Source: Myxococcales bacterium
GTDB lineage: Bacteria > Myxococcota_A > Polyangia > Polyangiales > Ga0077539
NCBI GenBank assembly: GCA_030652255.1
Contig: JAUSAZ010000198.1
Location: 1 to 36,338, forward strand
DNA: 36,338 bases
Reading direction: 5' to 3'
Shown: positions 16,866-24,619 of the stretch, one piece after another
Layout: the number at the start of each line of letters is the position of its first letter
Numbering within the stretch: position 1 is the stretch's first letter
Translations under genes and position numbers: made by a program
The notes under the pieces: model-generated
What the model was told of the DNA's origin: nothing
The model's input: only the letters and a program-made list of their open reading frames with translations
Database searches by the model: none

Positions 16866-17562
16866 ATGGTGACGCGGGTTCAGCGCGGGGTGGACGTGGT
16901 GTTCGAGGCCCCGCGGTGGTCCGAGCGCTGGGTGCTCCAGGACGGCGTGACCATGCCCGAGAGCCGCGAGCACGAGAAGACCTGCGCGCTGCTGAAGGAG
17001 ATCCTGCTGGCGTGGATCGCCCGCACCGGGCGCGACGCCGGGGCGGGCGGAAACCTCGCCGTGCGCTGGGATCGCGAGCATCCGACCATCGGCGTCGACC
17101 CCGACGTGTACCTGGTGGAGCCCGCGCCGCCCGGCCGCACGCTGAAGAGCCTGCGCACCTGGGAGAAGGGACACCACCCGCCGCGCGTGGGCGTCGAGGT
17201 CGTCAGCGAGGACAGCGGCGAGAAGGACTACGTCGACGGTCCGCAGCGCTACGCCGCCAGCGGAACGCGCGAGCTGTGGGTCTTCGACCCGGAGCGCTTC
17301 GGCAGCGCCAACGTCGGCGGCCCGTGGGTGCTCCAGGTGTGGCGGCACACGAAAGCGGGCGCCTTCCGGCACGAGTACGCGGAGGACGGGTCGCGTACTC
17401 CGACGAGCTCGGCGCATGGCTGGTGGTCACCGACGCAGGGGCGAGGCTGCGCGTCGCTGACGACGAGGCGGGCGAGCGCCTGTAGCTGACAGGCAGGAGG
17501 CGTCGGGCGCCCACGCCGACTCGCTCGCCGCACAGCTCGCGGCGCTCACCCGACAGAGCTGA
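16866..17562 (+). pseudogene. Uma2 family endonuclease, decayed second copy
   Basis: A paralog of the gene at 13760, colinear from MVTRVQRGVDVVFEAPRWSE through DPDVYLV, VGVEVVS and FDPERFG. Three lesions are visible. A 1-nt loss near 17390 (after GAGGACGGG) throws the frame; shifting frame restores AYSDELGAWLVVTDAGARLR. A TAG at 17483-17485 stands where the intact copy has TGG. A second 1-nt loss near 17494 must be corrected to read the tail QEASGAHADSLAAQLAALT to the TGA at 17560-17562. The catalytic Asp and Glu lie before the first lesion, so a truncated product is possible, but it would run into unrelated residues. The promoter region is still conserved, which suggests recent decay. Confidence 0.85.
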
Positions 17563-17584
17563 CGCCCCGCGGCACGGCGGGTGG

Positions 17585-17590
17585 TAGCTT
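17585..17590 (+). promoter_or_regulatory. Putative -10 element (TAGCTT), leaderless-type
   Basis: TAGCTT ends 6 nt before the ATG at 17597, with no Shine-Dalgarno between. The paralogous gene at 24620 has TAGCGT in a similar GTGGTAGC context. Confidence 0.4.
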
Positions 17591-17596
17591 TGGACG

Positions 17597-18253
17597 ATGG
17601 CGGCGCAGGGGCAGCGTGGGGTGGTCGTCGCGCTGGTAGTGGGGCTCGGACTCGGGTGCGGCGACGCCGGAGGGACGGAGGCCACGGGCGGGGCCGCGGA
17701 CGCCGGGTGCGCGTGGGGTCGCTGCGCGGCGGACGCGACGGCGGGGCCGCGGTGCGTGGCGACGGGCGTGGCGGACGGGAGCTGGCTGACAGCGGACTGG
17801 GATGACGGGGTGTACGCGCCGGACTGCACGAGGGTGCCGGCGGAGCTGCGGGAAGCGTGGACGCCGGGGCGCTACGTGGAGGGCGATGGGTCCATCGGGG
17901 AGATCCTCTGCGAGGGCCTGCGGCCGGGGGCGGCGACGCTGCGGGCGAGGGTGCGGGTGCGGATGCTCGCGTCCCAGCCGACGGAGGTGGGCGATTGTCA
18001 GTGCGGGGCGGGCTGGAATGTTGCGATGCACGTGCTCGTCGAGGGGCAGGAGGCGCGAAGCATCGAGGGGCTGATTGGCGGCCTCGGCGTCAACGAGTCG
18101 TGCCGCACCGGGCCGGACGTGACACAGGAGATGCCAGTGACGGTGGGGGCGGATGGGCGGTTGCGTGCGCGGTTGGAGCTCGGGCGGTGCCGACGGCCGG
18201 GCGCGACGGCGTGCGTGTTCCTGCGGGGGACGGGGGTCGGCGTGGTGCAGTGA
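17597..18253 (+). CDS. Hypothetical lipoprotein (paralog of the gene at 24620)
   Basis: A 218-aa protein with a lipoprotein signal (hydrophobic residues 9-20, Cys21 in GLGLGC). The mature part is Cys-rich, with ten or so cysteines in fixed positions relative to its paralog (CAWGRC, PRCVATG, CEGLRPG, CQCGAGW, SCRTGPDV, ACVFLRGTG). Conserved landmarks are ADGSWLT-x-DW, PGRY, IGEI and TLRARVRVR. Regular alternation of hydrophobic and polar residues suggests a disulfide-stabilised beta-sandwich (inference). No family is recognised. It sits upstream of the four-gene kinase cassette and its paralog sits downstream in the same orientation. Confidence 0.8.
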   Translation: MAAQGQRGVVVALVVGLGLGCGDAGGTEATGGAADAGCAWGRCAADATAGPRCVATGVADGSWLTADWDDGVYAPDCTRVPAELREAWTPGRYVEGDGSIGEILCEGLRPGAATLRARVRVRMLASQPTEVGDCQCGAGWNVAMHVLVEGQEARSIEGLIGGLGVNESCRTGPDVTQEMPVTVGADGRLRARLELGRCRRPGATACVFLRGTGVGVVQ

Positions 18254-18650
18254 GGGGAGTGGGCGCTGAGCAGGGCGGACGGACGGGGCTCAATGTCGAT
18301 GATGCCGTCGTCGACCGACTGAGGGCGGGTGAGCCTATGTAATCGTGGGTAACGTCTACCGGTTGGGGGGAGCCCTTGACTCAACGCGGCTCCGAAGCGT
18401 GGAGCGATCGGCCATCGCCCCGCTGCGGACTCGATTGGCAATTTCGAGCCGGGCGATGACCTTTCCGTGGCTCGCTCCGGCGCCGCGAGCGTCGTCGTAG
18501 GCGGACAGCACCAGAGCGCAGCGAATCTGCAGGGTCGAGCGACCTTCGATCCAGTAGTCTCGAAGCGCGAGGTCGCTCCGCGTCTCCGTCTCCTCCGTCT
18601 CGCCGCAGCCGATTGACACGCCACCGCCCTCACGGCTGACTCCCCCGTCG
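18254..18650. other. 397-bp gap upstream of the kinase cassette
   Basis: The gap holds the possible small minus-strand gene at 18356-18619 and the promoter region of the kinase at 18651. A consensus TTGACA lies at 18613-18618, but no convincing -10 follows; the best placed hexamer is CTGACT at 18636-18641. Codon G/C bias is lower than in neighbouring genes. No RNA gene or repeat is seen. Confidence 0.5.
18356..18619 (-). CDS. Possible small hypothetical protein or gene remnant
   Basis: An 87-codon frame from a GTG at 18619 to a TAG at 18356. The central part (ALRDYWIEGRSTLQIRCALV, then KVIARLEIANRVRSG) has a protein-like composition with amphipathic helices, unlike the Arg/Pro/Ala shadows common here. 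Its third-position G/C is lower than that of neighbours, so it could be acquired or decaying. It diverges from the kinase gene, its start being 32 bp from the kinase ATG. No Shine-Dalgarno or known family. Confidence 0.35.
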   Translation of the reverse strand: MSIGCGETEETETRSDLALRDYWIEGRSTLQIRCALVLSAYDDARGAGASHGKVIARLEIANRVRSGAMADRSTLRSRVESRAPPNR

Positions 18651-19967
18651 ATGCCTCCCGCCGCGCCCGGGCCCACGCCCACGTCCGATGAGCCCCCGCT
18701 CCCCGCGGGTCACCTCGTCGGCCGCTGGCGCCTCCTCCGCCTCCTCGGATCGGGTGGCACCGCCTCCGTCTACGAGGCCCAGCACACCGAGCTCCCCCGC
18801 CGCGCCGCGATCAAGGTCCTCCACCACCGCTACGCCTACAGCCACGAGATGCGCTCGCGCTTCCTCCGCGAGGGCCGCGCCGCCGCCAGCATCGCCCACC
18901 CCCATGTCGTCGCCGTCCACGACGTCGGCCTCTCCGACGACCACCTCTTCCTCGTGATGGACCTCCTCGACGGCGAGTCCCTCCGCGACCGCATCCGCCG
19001 CGACGGCCCGCTCCCGCCTCCCCTCCTCGTCTCCCTCTTCACCCCGCTCGCCGACGCGCTCTCCGCCGTCCACGCCGCGGGCATCCTCCACCGCGACGTC
19101 TCCCCGGCCAACGTCCTCCTCGTCCCCGCCTCCTCGCCCGCCGACGCGCCTCCCACCGAGCGCGCGGTGCTGCTCGACTTCAGCTCCGCCCACATCGACG
19201 AGCCCTCCACCGACGCCCCCCTCACCCGATCCCACGCCCTCCTCGGAACGCCCGCGTACATGTCCCCCGAGCAGTGCCGCGGCGCCCGCGACCTCGACGC
19301 CCGCACGGACGTCTTCTCCCTCGGCGCCGTGCTCTACCTTGCCGCCACCGGCCATCCTCCCTTCACCGGCGACACCTGGCAGGCGCTCCTGGTCGATGTG
19401 CTCTCCGGCAGGCGCACCCCGCCCACGCAGCGCAACCCCGCCATTCCTCCCGCCCTCGCCGCGCTCATCCAGCGCGCCATGGCCCACGATCCTGCCCAGC
19501 GCTTCCCCGACGCCGCTTCCCTCCGCGACGCCCTCCGCTCCCTCGACCTGCGCCCCCGCGCCTCCCGCCGGGCGCCCTTCGCGCTCGCGGCGCTCGCGGC
19601 CCTCGGCGCCCTCGCCACCCTCGCGTCGTCGCTCGCCGCCCCGCCCGCGGCCCCCGCCCTCTCCCCTCCCGCGACCTCCGACCGTGTGCTTCCCACCGCC
19701 CCAGGGCTCACACCAAACCCCGCCGTGACCCCGCCAGTGCTCGCCGCGCCACCAGTCGCGGTCGCCGGGCTCTCGGCCCCCTCGCCCGCGCCCGTCCGAC
19801 CCCCGACCCGCCCCGCCGCGCGCCCCTCCCGACCGCACGTTCCTACCCGATCTCCGACGCTTCCCCCTCCCCATCCAGCGCCACAAGCGCCATCCTCCGG
19901 ACCTGAGCCCGGGGAGCTCGCCCGGGGCACCAACAACGCGCTCATCCTCCCCCACAGCACGCCGTGA
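18651..19967 (+). CDS. Hanks-type Ser/Thr protein kinase with DFS in place of DFG
   Basis: A 438-aa kinase, first gene of a four-gene overlapping cassette. The domain spans about residues 25-290: Gly-rich loop GSGGTASVY (33-41), Lys55 in AAIKVL, helix-C Glu in REGRAAAS, HRD at 147-149 with Asn following (HRDVSPAN), and SPEQ before the P+1 loop. The metal-binding motif reads D176-F177-S178 rather than DFG, and a short Pro/Ala insert precedes it. The Asp is kept, so activity is possible. One hydrophobic helix (about 309-331) and a Pro-rich outer tail end the protein. The stop overlaps the GTG of the FHA gene (GTGA). Confidence 0.9.
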   Translation: MPPAAPGPTPTSDEPPLPAGHLVGRWRLLRLLGSGGTASVYEAQHTELPRRAAIKVLHHRYAYSHEMRSRFLREGRAAASIAHPHVVAVHDVGLSDDHLFLVMDLLDGESLRDRIRRDGPLPPPLLVSLFTPLADALSAVHAAGILHRDVSPANVLLVPASSPADAPPTERAVLLDFSSAHIDEPSTDAPLTRSHALLGTPAYMSPEQCRGARDLDARTDVFSLGAVLYLAATGHPPFTGDTWQALLVDVLSGRRTPPTQRNPAIPPALAALIQRAMAHDPAQRFPDAASLRDALRSLDLRPRASRRAPFALAALAALGALATLASSLAAPPAAPALSPPATSDRVLPTAPGLTPNPAVTPPVLAAPPVAVAGLSAPSPAPVRPPTRPAARPSRPHVPTRSPTLPPPHPAPQAPSSGPEPGELARGTNNALILPHSTP

Positions 19968-21319
19968 TCACCCTCACCTTCTTCCTCGCCAACGCCCTCC
20001 GCCCCGTGCGTCGCGAGTTCCCCGACGACTGCACCATCACCATCGGTCGTGCCGTCGAGGGCCCCGACCTCGTCGTGCTCGGCGCTGCGCCGGCCTTCGA
20101 GGTGCGCGCCCGCTCCCCCCACCTCTCCGACGACCACGCCGTCATCGTCTGCCGCAGCGGCGCCGTCACGCTCGAAGACCGCGGCAGCCGCAACGGCACC
20201 TTCGTGCGCCTCGACCCGGCGCGCCCGCACCCCCTCGACGCCCGCCCGGTGCGCCTCGGTCACGACCTCGTCGTCGTGCGCGACGACCCATCCCGCCCGC
20301 TCCCCGAGTACCTGGGCCACCTCGCGCCCGAGGCCTTCGCCGCGTGGCTCCGGGCGCACCTCGGCGACCGCCTGAGCGTCGAGCTCACCCCCGACCCCAC
20401 GGCCACCAGCCTCGCCCTCGTCGGGACGGCGCTCCACCTCGCCGTGCGCCCCGTCGGCGAGGCACGCACCCTCGACGCCGACGCCTCGTGGTGGCTCCGC
20501 GCCGTCGTCAACACCTGGAACGCCTCCGCCCGCCCCCTCACCGACGCCCGCCCGTGGCGCTTCGAGGCGCGCTCCGCCTCCCGCCGCCGCGCCCTCGACC
20601 TCGCTCGCCGCGTCGCCGGGACGGCCCTGCCGGTGCTCCTCGTCGGCCCGTCCGGCGCCGGCCGCACCGTCCTCGCGCAGGACCTCCACGACCACGGCAC
20701 CGCCCCCGACTCGCCCTTCGTCACGGCCCGCTGCGCCACCCTCACCCCCGCCACCCTCGCGGGCCACCTCGACCTCGCCGGCGACGGGACCCTCTTCCTC
20801 GACGAGCTCGCCGACCTCTCCGCGGCGACCCAGTCCGAGCTGCTCTCCCGGCTCTCCGCCGGGCCTCGCGCCCACCACCCGCCGGCCGCCCGCGTGCTCG
20901 CCGCCACCACCTCCGACCTCGCCTCCGCCGCGTGGTCGGAGCGCGTACAGCGCGACCTCCGCGACCGCCTCGCGCTGCTCGTCATCGACGTCCACGCCGA
21001 CCACGCCGACGCCGCTCCTCCCTCCGCCGACGTGCCCGCCCCGGTGAAGAACATCGCGCCCCCCGCCACCCTCGGGCGGCTCTTCGCGGACATGGTGTTC
21101 CTGCTCGCCGCGCGCGACGCCAGCGGGTGCGCGCCGCTCTCCCGCCGCGTCCACATGACCTACCAGGGCGCCGACGCCCGCCTCGGCGCGCTCGACGTCA
21201 CCGTGGGTGACCGCGCCGCCTGCGACGCCAAGATCGCCGCCCTCCAGCGGGAGCTCCGCGCCCACGTCGCGCGCGCCCCCGCCGTCATGGACGCGCTCCG
21301 GGGCGTGCTCGATGGCTAG
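19964..21319 (+). CDS. FHA domain fused to a degenerate sigma-54-activator-like AAA+ domain
   Basis: A 451-aa protein. The N-terminal FHA domain (about residues 22-110) has TIGR, SDDHAVI and DRGSRNGTFV and should bind phosphothreonine peptides. The central part (about 205-350) resembles the AAA+ core of bacterial enhancer-binding proteins: GPSGAGRT (228-235), Walker B GTLFLDEL (Asp280, Glu281), a sensor-1-like RVLAATTSDL and an RDLRDRLALLVID segment. Walker A has Arg in place of the invariant Lys. Only about 45 residues separate Walker A and B, against nearly 70 in NtrC, because the GAFTGA region that contacts sigma-54 is missing. No Fis-type HTH follows. It is unlikely to activate sigma-54 transcription and may be a phospho-dependent adaptor of the upstream kinase (inference). 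Confidence 0.85.
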   Translation: MITLTFFLANALRPVRREFPDDCTITIGRAVEGPDLVVLGAAPAFEVRARSPHLSDDHAVIVCRSGAVTLEDRGSRNGTFVRLDPARPHPLDARPVRLGHDLVVVRDDPSRPLPEYLGHLAPEAFAAWLRAHLGDRLSVELTPDPTATSLALVGTALHLAVRPVGEARTLDADASWWLRAVVNTWNASARPLTDARPWRFEARSASRRRALDLARRVAGTALPVLLVGPSGAGRTVLAQDLHDHGTAPDSPFVTARCATLTPATLAGHLDLAGDGTLFLDELADLSAATQSELLSRLSAGPRAHHPPAARVLAATTSDLASAAWSERVQRDLRDRLALLVIDVHADHADAAPPSADVPAPVKNIAPPATLGRLFADMVFLLAARDASGCAPLSRRVHMTYQGADARLGALDVTVGDRAACDAKIAALQRELRAHVARAPAVMDALRGVLDG

Positions 21320-22244
21320 GCCCGCAACCTTACCGGGCCTGGTATGGCTCGGCCTCGGGCTCATCACCCTCCCTGCCGCCGCCCAGTCCCCGGGCTTCCA
21401 CGACCTGCTCCGCGCCGGCGTCGAGCACCGCCGGGCGCAGCGCGAAGCCGAGGCCTTCGCGGCCTTCAGCGCCGCGTGGGAGCAGTGCCGCTGCCCCGAG
21501 GCGCGCGTCCAGATGGCCCTCGCGGCGCAGGCCCTCGGCCGCTGGTGCGACGCCGCGGCCCTCCTCGACGAGGCCCTCGGCTCCGCGGGGGACCCCTTCG
21601 TCGAGGGCCTCCGCCCACGCTTGACCGAAGAGCGCCGCGCCCTCGACGCGCACGTCGGCTCGCTGCGCGTCGAGGTCGACAGCCCCTCCGCGCTCGTCTC
21701 CCTCGACGGCGCCCCCATCGCCTCCGCGCCCGCCGTCCAGTGCGCCCCCGCCGGCCCGCACGCGCTCACCGTCACCGCCCCCGGCCGGGTGGCGCTCACC
21801 CGCGCCCTCGTCGTCGAGCCCGGCGCGCGCCTCGACCTCGGCCTCGCGCTCCGGCCGCTGCCCGCACCGCCGCCGCTCCCGTCCCCGTGGCCCGCGCGCG
21901 CCCGCACGGCCCGCTGGATCACCCTCGGCGCAGGCGCCCTCGGCCTCGCCGCCGCAGGCACCGCCACCGCCCTCGAAGCCGCCGCCGTCGGCCGCTGGAA
22001 CGACGACGCCCGCTGCCTCGCCGGCGGCCTCAGCCGCGCAGAGAACTGCGGCGGCGACCTCGCGACCGCCGACCGCGCGCACGCCGTCGCCGTCGCGGGA
22101 TACGTCACCGCGGGAGCCCTCGCGGCGGTCACCACCGTGCTCTGGGTGCTCTCCCCCCGCCGCCCGGTGACGCGCGAGCGAAGCCGTGCGACGTGCCTGC
22201 CCGACCTGCGAGCGACGGGGGTGACATGCGCCGGGGTGTTCTAG
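21312..22244 (+). CDS. Exported TPR/PEGA-like protein with two C-terminal membrane segments
   Basis: A 310-aa protein. The signal peptide ends LPAAAQ at residue 25. Helical TPR-like residues 28-105 follow (AEAFAAFSAAWEQC, ALAAQALGRW). A PEGA-type domain lies at about 115-165 (SLRVEVDSPSALVSLDG, GPHALTVTAPG). Hydrophobic segments at about 200-220 and 260-280 are separated by a polar loop with two cysteines (ARCLAGG, AENCGGD). The ATG lies 8 nt inside the end of the FHA gene and the protein overlaps the next gene by 19 nt, so the four genes are translationally linked. The layout matches the gene at 3485, also beside a kinase. It may be the envelope-facing partner of the kinase (inference). Confidence 0.8.
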   Translation: MARPATLPGLVWLGLGLITLPAAAQSPGFHDLLRAGVEHRRAQREAEAFAAFSAAWEQCRCPEARVQMALAAQALGRWCDAAALLDEALGSAGDPFVEGLRPRLTEERRALDAHVGSLRVEVDSPSALVSLDGAPIASAPAVQCAPAGPHALTVTAPGRVALTRALVVEPGARLDLGLALRPLPAPPPLPSPWPARARTARWITLGAGALGLAAAGTATALEAAAVGRWNDDARCLAGGLSRAENCGGDLATADRAHAVAVAGYVTAGALAAVTTVLWVLSPRRPVTRERSRATCLPDLRATGVTCAGVF

Positions 22245-23794
22245 GGGTCTTACCGTGTCTGGTATGTCTCCTCGGCGCGTGCTTCGACCGCAAGCCCGGC
22301 ACCGACCGCGTCCCCGTCGCCGACGCCGGGACGGCCGTCGAGCTGCGGCTCGTGCAGCCCGCGCACGGCGCGGTGGTGATGCGGCGGCGCCCGGTGGTGC
22401 GGTGGCGCGCCTCGGTCGCCTCGCCCGCGTGGCGCGTGGAGTTCTGCGCCGACATCCGCTGTGAGCGCGTGCTGCAGTCGGTCAGCACGGCGGACACCAC
22501 GACGGCCGCGAGCGGCGACCTCCCCACCGGGCTCGTCTTCTGGCGCGTGCTCGACCCCACGCGCGTCGGGGTGGCCTCGACGATGCGCTGGTTCCACGTC
22601 CCGCGCGGGGCGCCCGCGGGGGCGCCGCCGGGATACGGGGCGGTGCTCTCGTGGGCCCAGTACGACGCCAACGCCGACGGTCGCGCGGAGTTCCTGGACG
22701 TCGACGGGACGCTGCGCCCGGGGGACAGCCTGGAGCCCGTGACGGAGGTCATCGCGCGCATCGCCCGCAACGGGGCCGAGCGGGTGATCGCCGCGGGCGA
22801 CGTGGACGGCGACGGCTTCCCCGACCTCGCCGGGGTCGTGAAGACGCCGACCCGGGACAACCTCACCGTCCTGGTGTGGCGCGGTCCCATCGAGGGCGCC
22901 GCGGTCGAGCCGTCGTGGCGGATACCGGTCCTGGAGCCCATGCCCGACGGCGGAGCGCCCGAGCGCCTCGACCTGCTCGGCGGCGACGTCAACGGCGACG
23001 GGTACGGCGACCTCGTCGTGTCGTCGCTGGGCTTCCAGCAGCAGCGCGGGCAGGTCTACGTCGTCCCGGGCGGCGCTCGCGCCCCGACCGCGGCGGACGT
23101 CGTCGCGCTGTCGAGTCCGCGGGGCATCCTCGGGCAGTTCCGGGCGCTCGCGGTGGCGGACCTCGACGGTGACGGCTACGACGACCTGCTCGCGGCGGCT
23201 CCGGGCCTGGCGGGCCTGTCCGCGGTCTACCGGGGCACGGCCCGGGGGCTCGACCCGCTGCCCCCATGGTCGATCGCGCGTACGCACGGCAACGACCACC
23301 TCGGGAGCGCGGGCGCCATCGCGGACCTCACGGGCGACGGCGCCCCGGACGTGGCGCTCTCGGCGCCGCGCGCGCGTGCCCTGGGCTGCGTGTACGCCTT
23401 CCCCTGGCGGCCGACGGCGGGTCTGCTCCCGAGCGATCCCTCCGCCGCGGCGTGCGGGGCGGGCGTCCGGCCCAGCCCGACCCTCGGCGAGGCCATCGGC
23501 CTGGGCGACTTCGACGGCGACGGCCGCGCCGACCTCGTCGCGTTGGAGACGGACGTCACCACCGACCGGCTCTGGACGACGCCCGGCCACCGGGAGGGCT
23601 TCTACGAGGGCGGGCTCACGCCGCTGGAGCGCCGCGGCTCGGCACCGTTCTACGCGCGGCACCTCACGGCGGTCGAGCTCGACGGGGATGGCTACGCCGA
23701 CCTCGTCGTGGAGACCCTGCGCGAGGGCATCCCGGACGCCATCCTGCGCTTCCGGGGGACGCCCGCGGGCCTGGTCCCGTGGCCCTCCCACTGA
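22226..23794 (+). CDS. FG-GAP/VCBS seven-repeat propeller lipoprotein
   Basis: A 522-aa protein. The lipoprotein signal has Cys19 in CLLGAC. Residues 35-130 form an Ig/FN3-like N-terminal domain (VELRLVQPAHGAVV start). Seven DxDGDGxxD-type repeats follow: DANADGRAEF, DVDGDGFPDL, DVNGDGYGDL, DLDGDGYDDL, DLTGDGAPDV, DFDGDGRADL and ELDGDGYADL. Seven calcium-binding loops fit a seven-bladed integrin-alpha-like propeller. It should sit on the outer face of the envelope and bind calcium and a ligand. The ATG at 22226 lies within the preceding gene and gives the lipobox directly. It is the last gene of the kinase cassette and is convergent with the next gene at only 4 bp. Confidence 0.9.
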   Translation: MRRGVLGVLPCLVCLLGACFDRKPGTDRVPVADAGTAVELRLVQPAHGAVVMRRRPVVRWRASVASPAWRVEFCADIRCERVLQSVSTADTTTAASGDLPTGLVFWRVLDPTRVGVASTMRWFHVPRGAPAGAPPGYGAVLSWAQYDANADGRAEFLDVDGTLRPGDSLEPVTEVIARIARNGAERVIAAGDVDGDGFPDLAGVVKTPTRDNLTVLVWRGPIEGAAVEPSWRIPVLEPMPDGGAPERLDLLGGDVNGDGYGDLVVSSLGFQQQRGQVYVVPGGARAPTAADVVALSSPRGILGQFRALAVADLDGDGYDDLLAAAPGLAGLSAVYRGTARGLDPLPPWSIARTHGNDHLGSAGAIADLTGDGAPDVALSAPRARALGCVYAFPWRPTAGLLPSDPSAAACGAGVRPSPTLGEAIGLGDFDGDGRADLVALETDVTTDRLWTTPGHREGFYEGGLTPLERRGSAPFYARHLTAVELDGDGYADLVVETLREGIPDAILRFRGTPAGLVPWPSH

Positions 23795-23798
23795 CGGG

Positions 23799-24533
23799 TC
23801 ACTCCGCGCGCGGCGCGAACTCCATGCGGACACGCAGGCTCACGGTCACCGTGCTGTCGAAGCCCTGCCGCTCGGGGCTCCCCGAGTGGGGCGCGCCGAA
23901 GCACCCGATGGCGGCGAAGCTTCGCTCGGGCGGGCGGGCGCAGGTCACCCGGATGGTCGCTTCCCCGGCGGGCGCGTCGAAGTCCCTGATCGTGTTGCCG
24001 GAGTCGACGACCACCAGCGGGCGCCACGGGACCTCGATCGCACACTCCCCCAGAGGGAAGCGGCTGGGGCCCGACGAGGTGGCGCGCTCCGCGTGGACGT
24101 CCAGGTGCACGGCGTACCCCGCCGCCGCGGGAGGCAGCGACACCTCGCCCGACCACGAGAAGCGCGCCTGGCCCAGGGTGCCCTCGCAGCCGGTGCCGCA
24201 GCGGTTGTCCTCGACGTGCGCGCGGGCGGTGAGGGTGAGCGCCCCGGAACGATCGCCGGTGATGACAGGGTTCACGTCGAGCTCGAAGGTCGAGAGCGCC
24301 ACGTCGGCGACGAGCCGGCGCGAGACCGAGTGTTGCGCGGGCGAGAGCACCGTCGTCCCGGTGAGCGAGCTCACGATGCGCTCGTCAGCGCCGCAGCCGA
24401 ACACGGCCATGGCCCGATGGTCCTCGATGAGGGCGCCATGCGTGATCTGGATCGCGGGACCGGGATCGCCGCACGCGGTCACGGTGGCCGCGACGCACCC
24501 CGCCCCCAGCACCGTCAGCCCCGATCGGCTCAT
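23799..24533 (-). CDS. Hypothetical lipoprotein
   Basis: A 244-aa protein. The ATG at 24533 gives a lipoprotein signal with Cys21 in TVTAC; longer upstream frames spoil it. The mature part contains paired cysteines (FGCGADER, NRCGTGCEG, LGECAIEV, VTCARPP, IGCFGAP) and beta-rich segments (ALTLTARAHVEDN, TVTVSLRVRMEF) and looks like an all-beta disulfide-rich domain. No family is recognised. It converges on the FG-GAP lipoprotein and diverges from the paralogous lipoprotein at 24620. Confidence 0.75.
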   Translation of the reverse strand: MSRSGLTVLGAGCVAATVTACGDPGPAIQITHGALIEDHRAMAVFGCGADERIVSSLTGTTVLSPAQHSVSRRLVADVALSTFELDVNPVITGDRSGALTLTARAHVEDNRCGTGCEGTLGQARFSWSGEVSLPPAAAGYAVHLDVHAERATSSGPSRFPLGECAIEVPWRPLVVVDSGNTIRDFDAPAGEATIRVTCARPPERSFAAIGCFGAPHSGSPERQGFDSTVTVSLRVRMEFAPRAE

Positions 24534-24604
24534 CGCCCGCGACCGTATCGCATCCTCGCCCGGAAGGTCGCGCGCTCGACGGTCCGGGCGGCGGGGCGCG
24601 GTGG

Positions 24605-24610
24605 TAGCGT
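24605..24610 (+). promoter_or_regulatory. Putative -10 element (TAGCGT)
   Basis: TAGCGT ends 9 nt before the ATG at 24620 (6 nt before an in-frame TTG). The GTGGTAGC context is shared with the paralogous gene at 17597. Confidence 0.35.
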
Positions 24611-24619
24611 CGGGGGTTG

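Noticed and set aside
19334..22135. A 933-codon minus-strand frame opposite the kinase cassette
   Set aside because: Low-complexity Gly/Ala/Arg/Glu sequence with no domain; four overlapping plus-strand genes explain the region.
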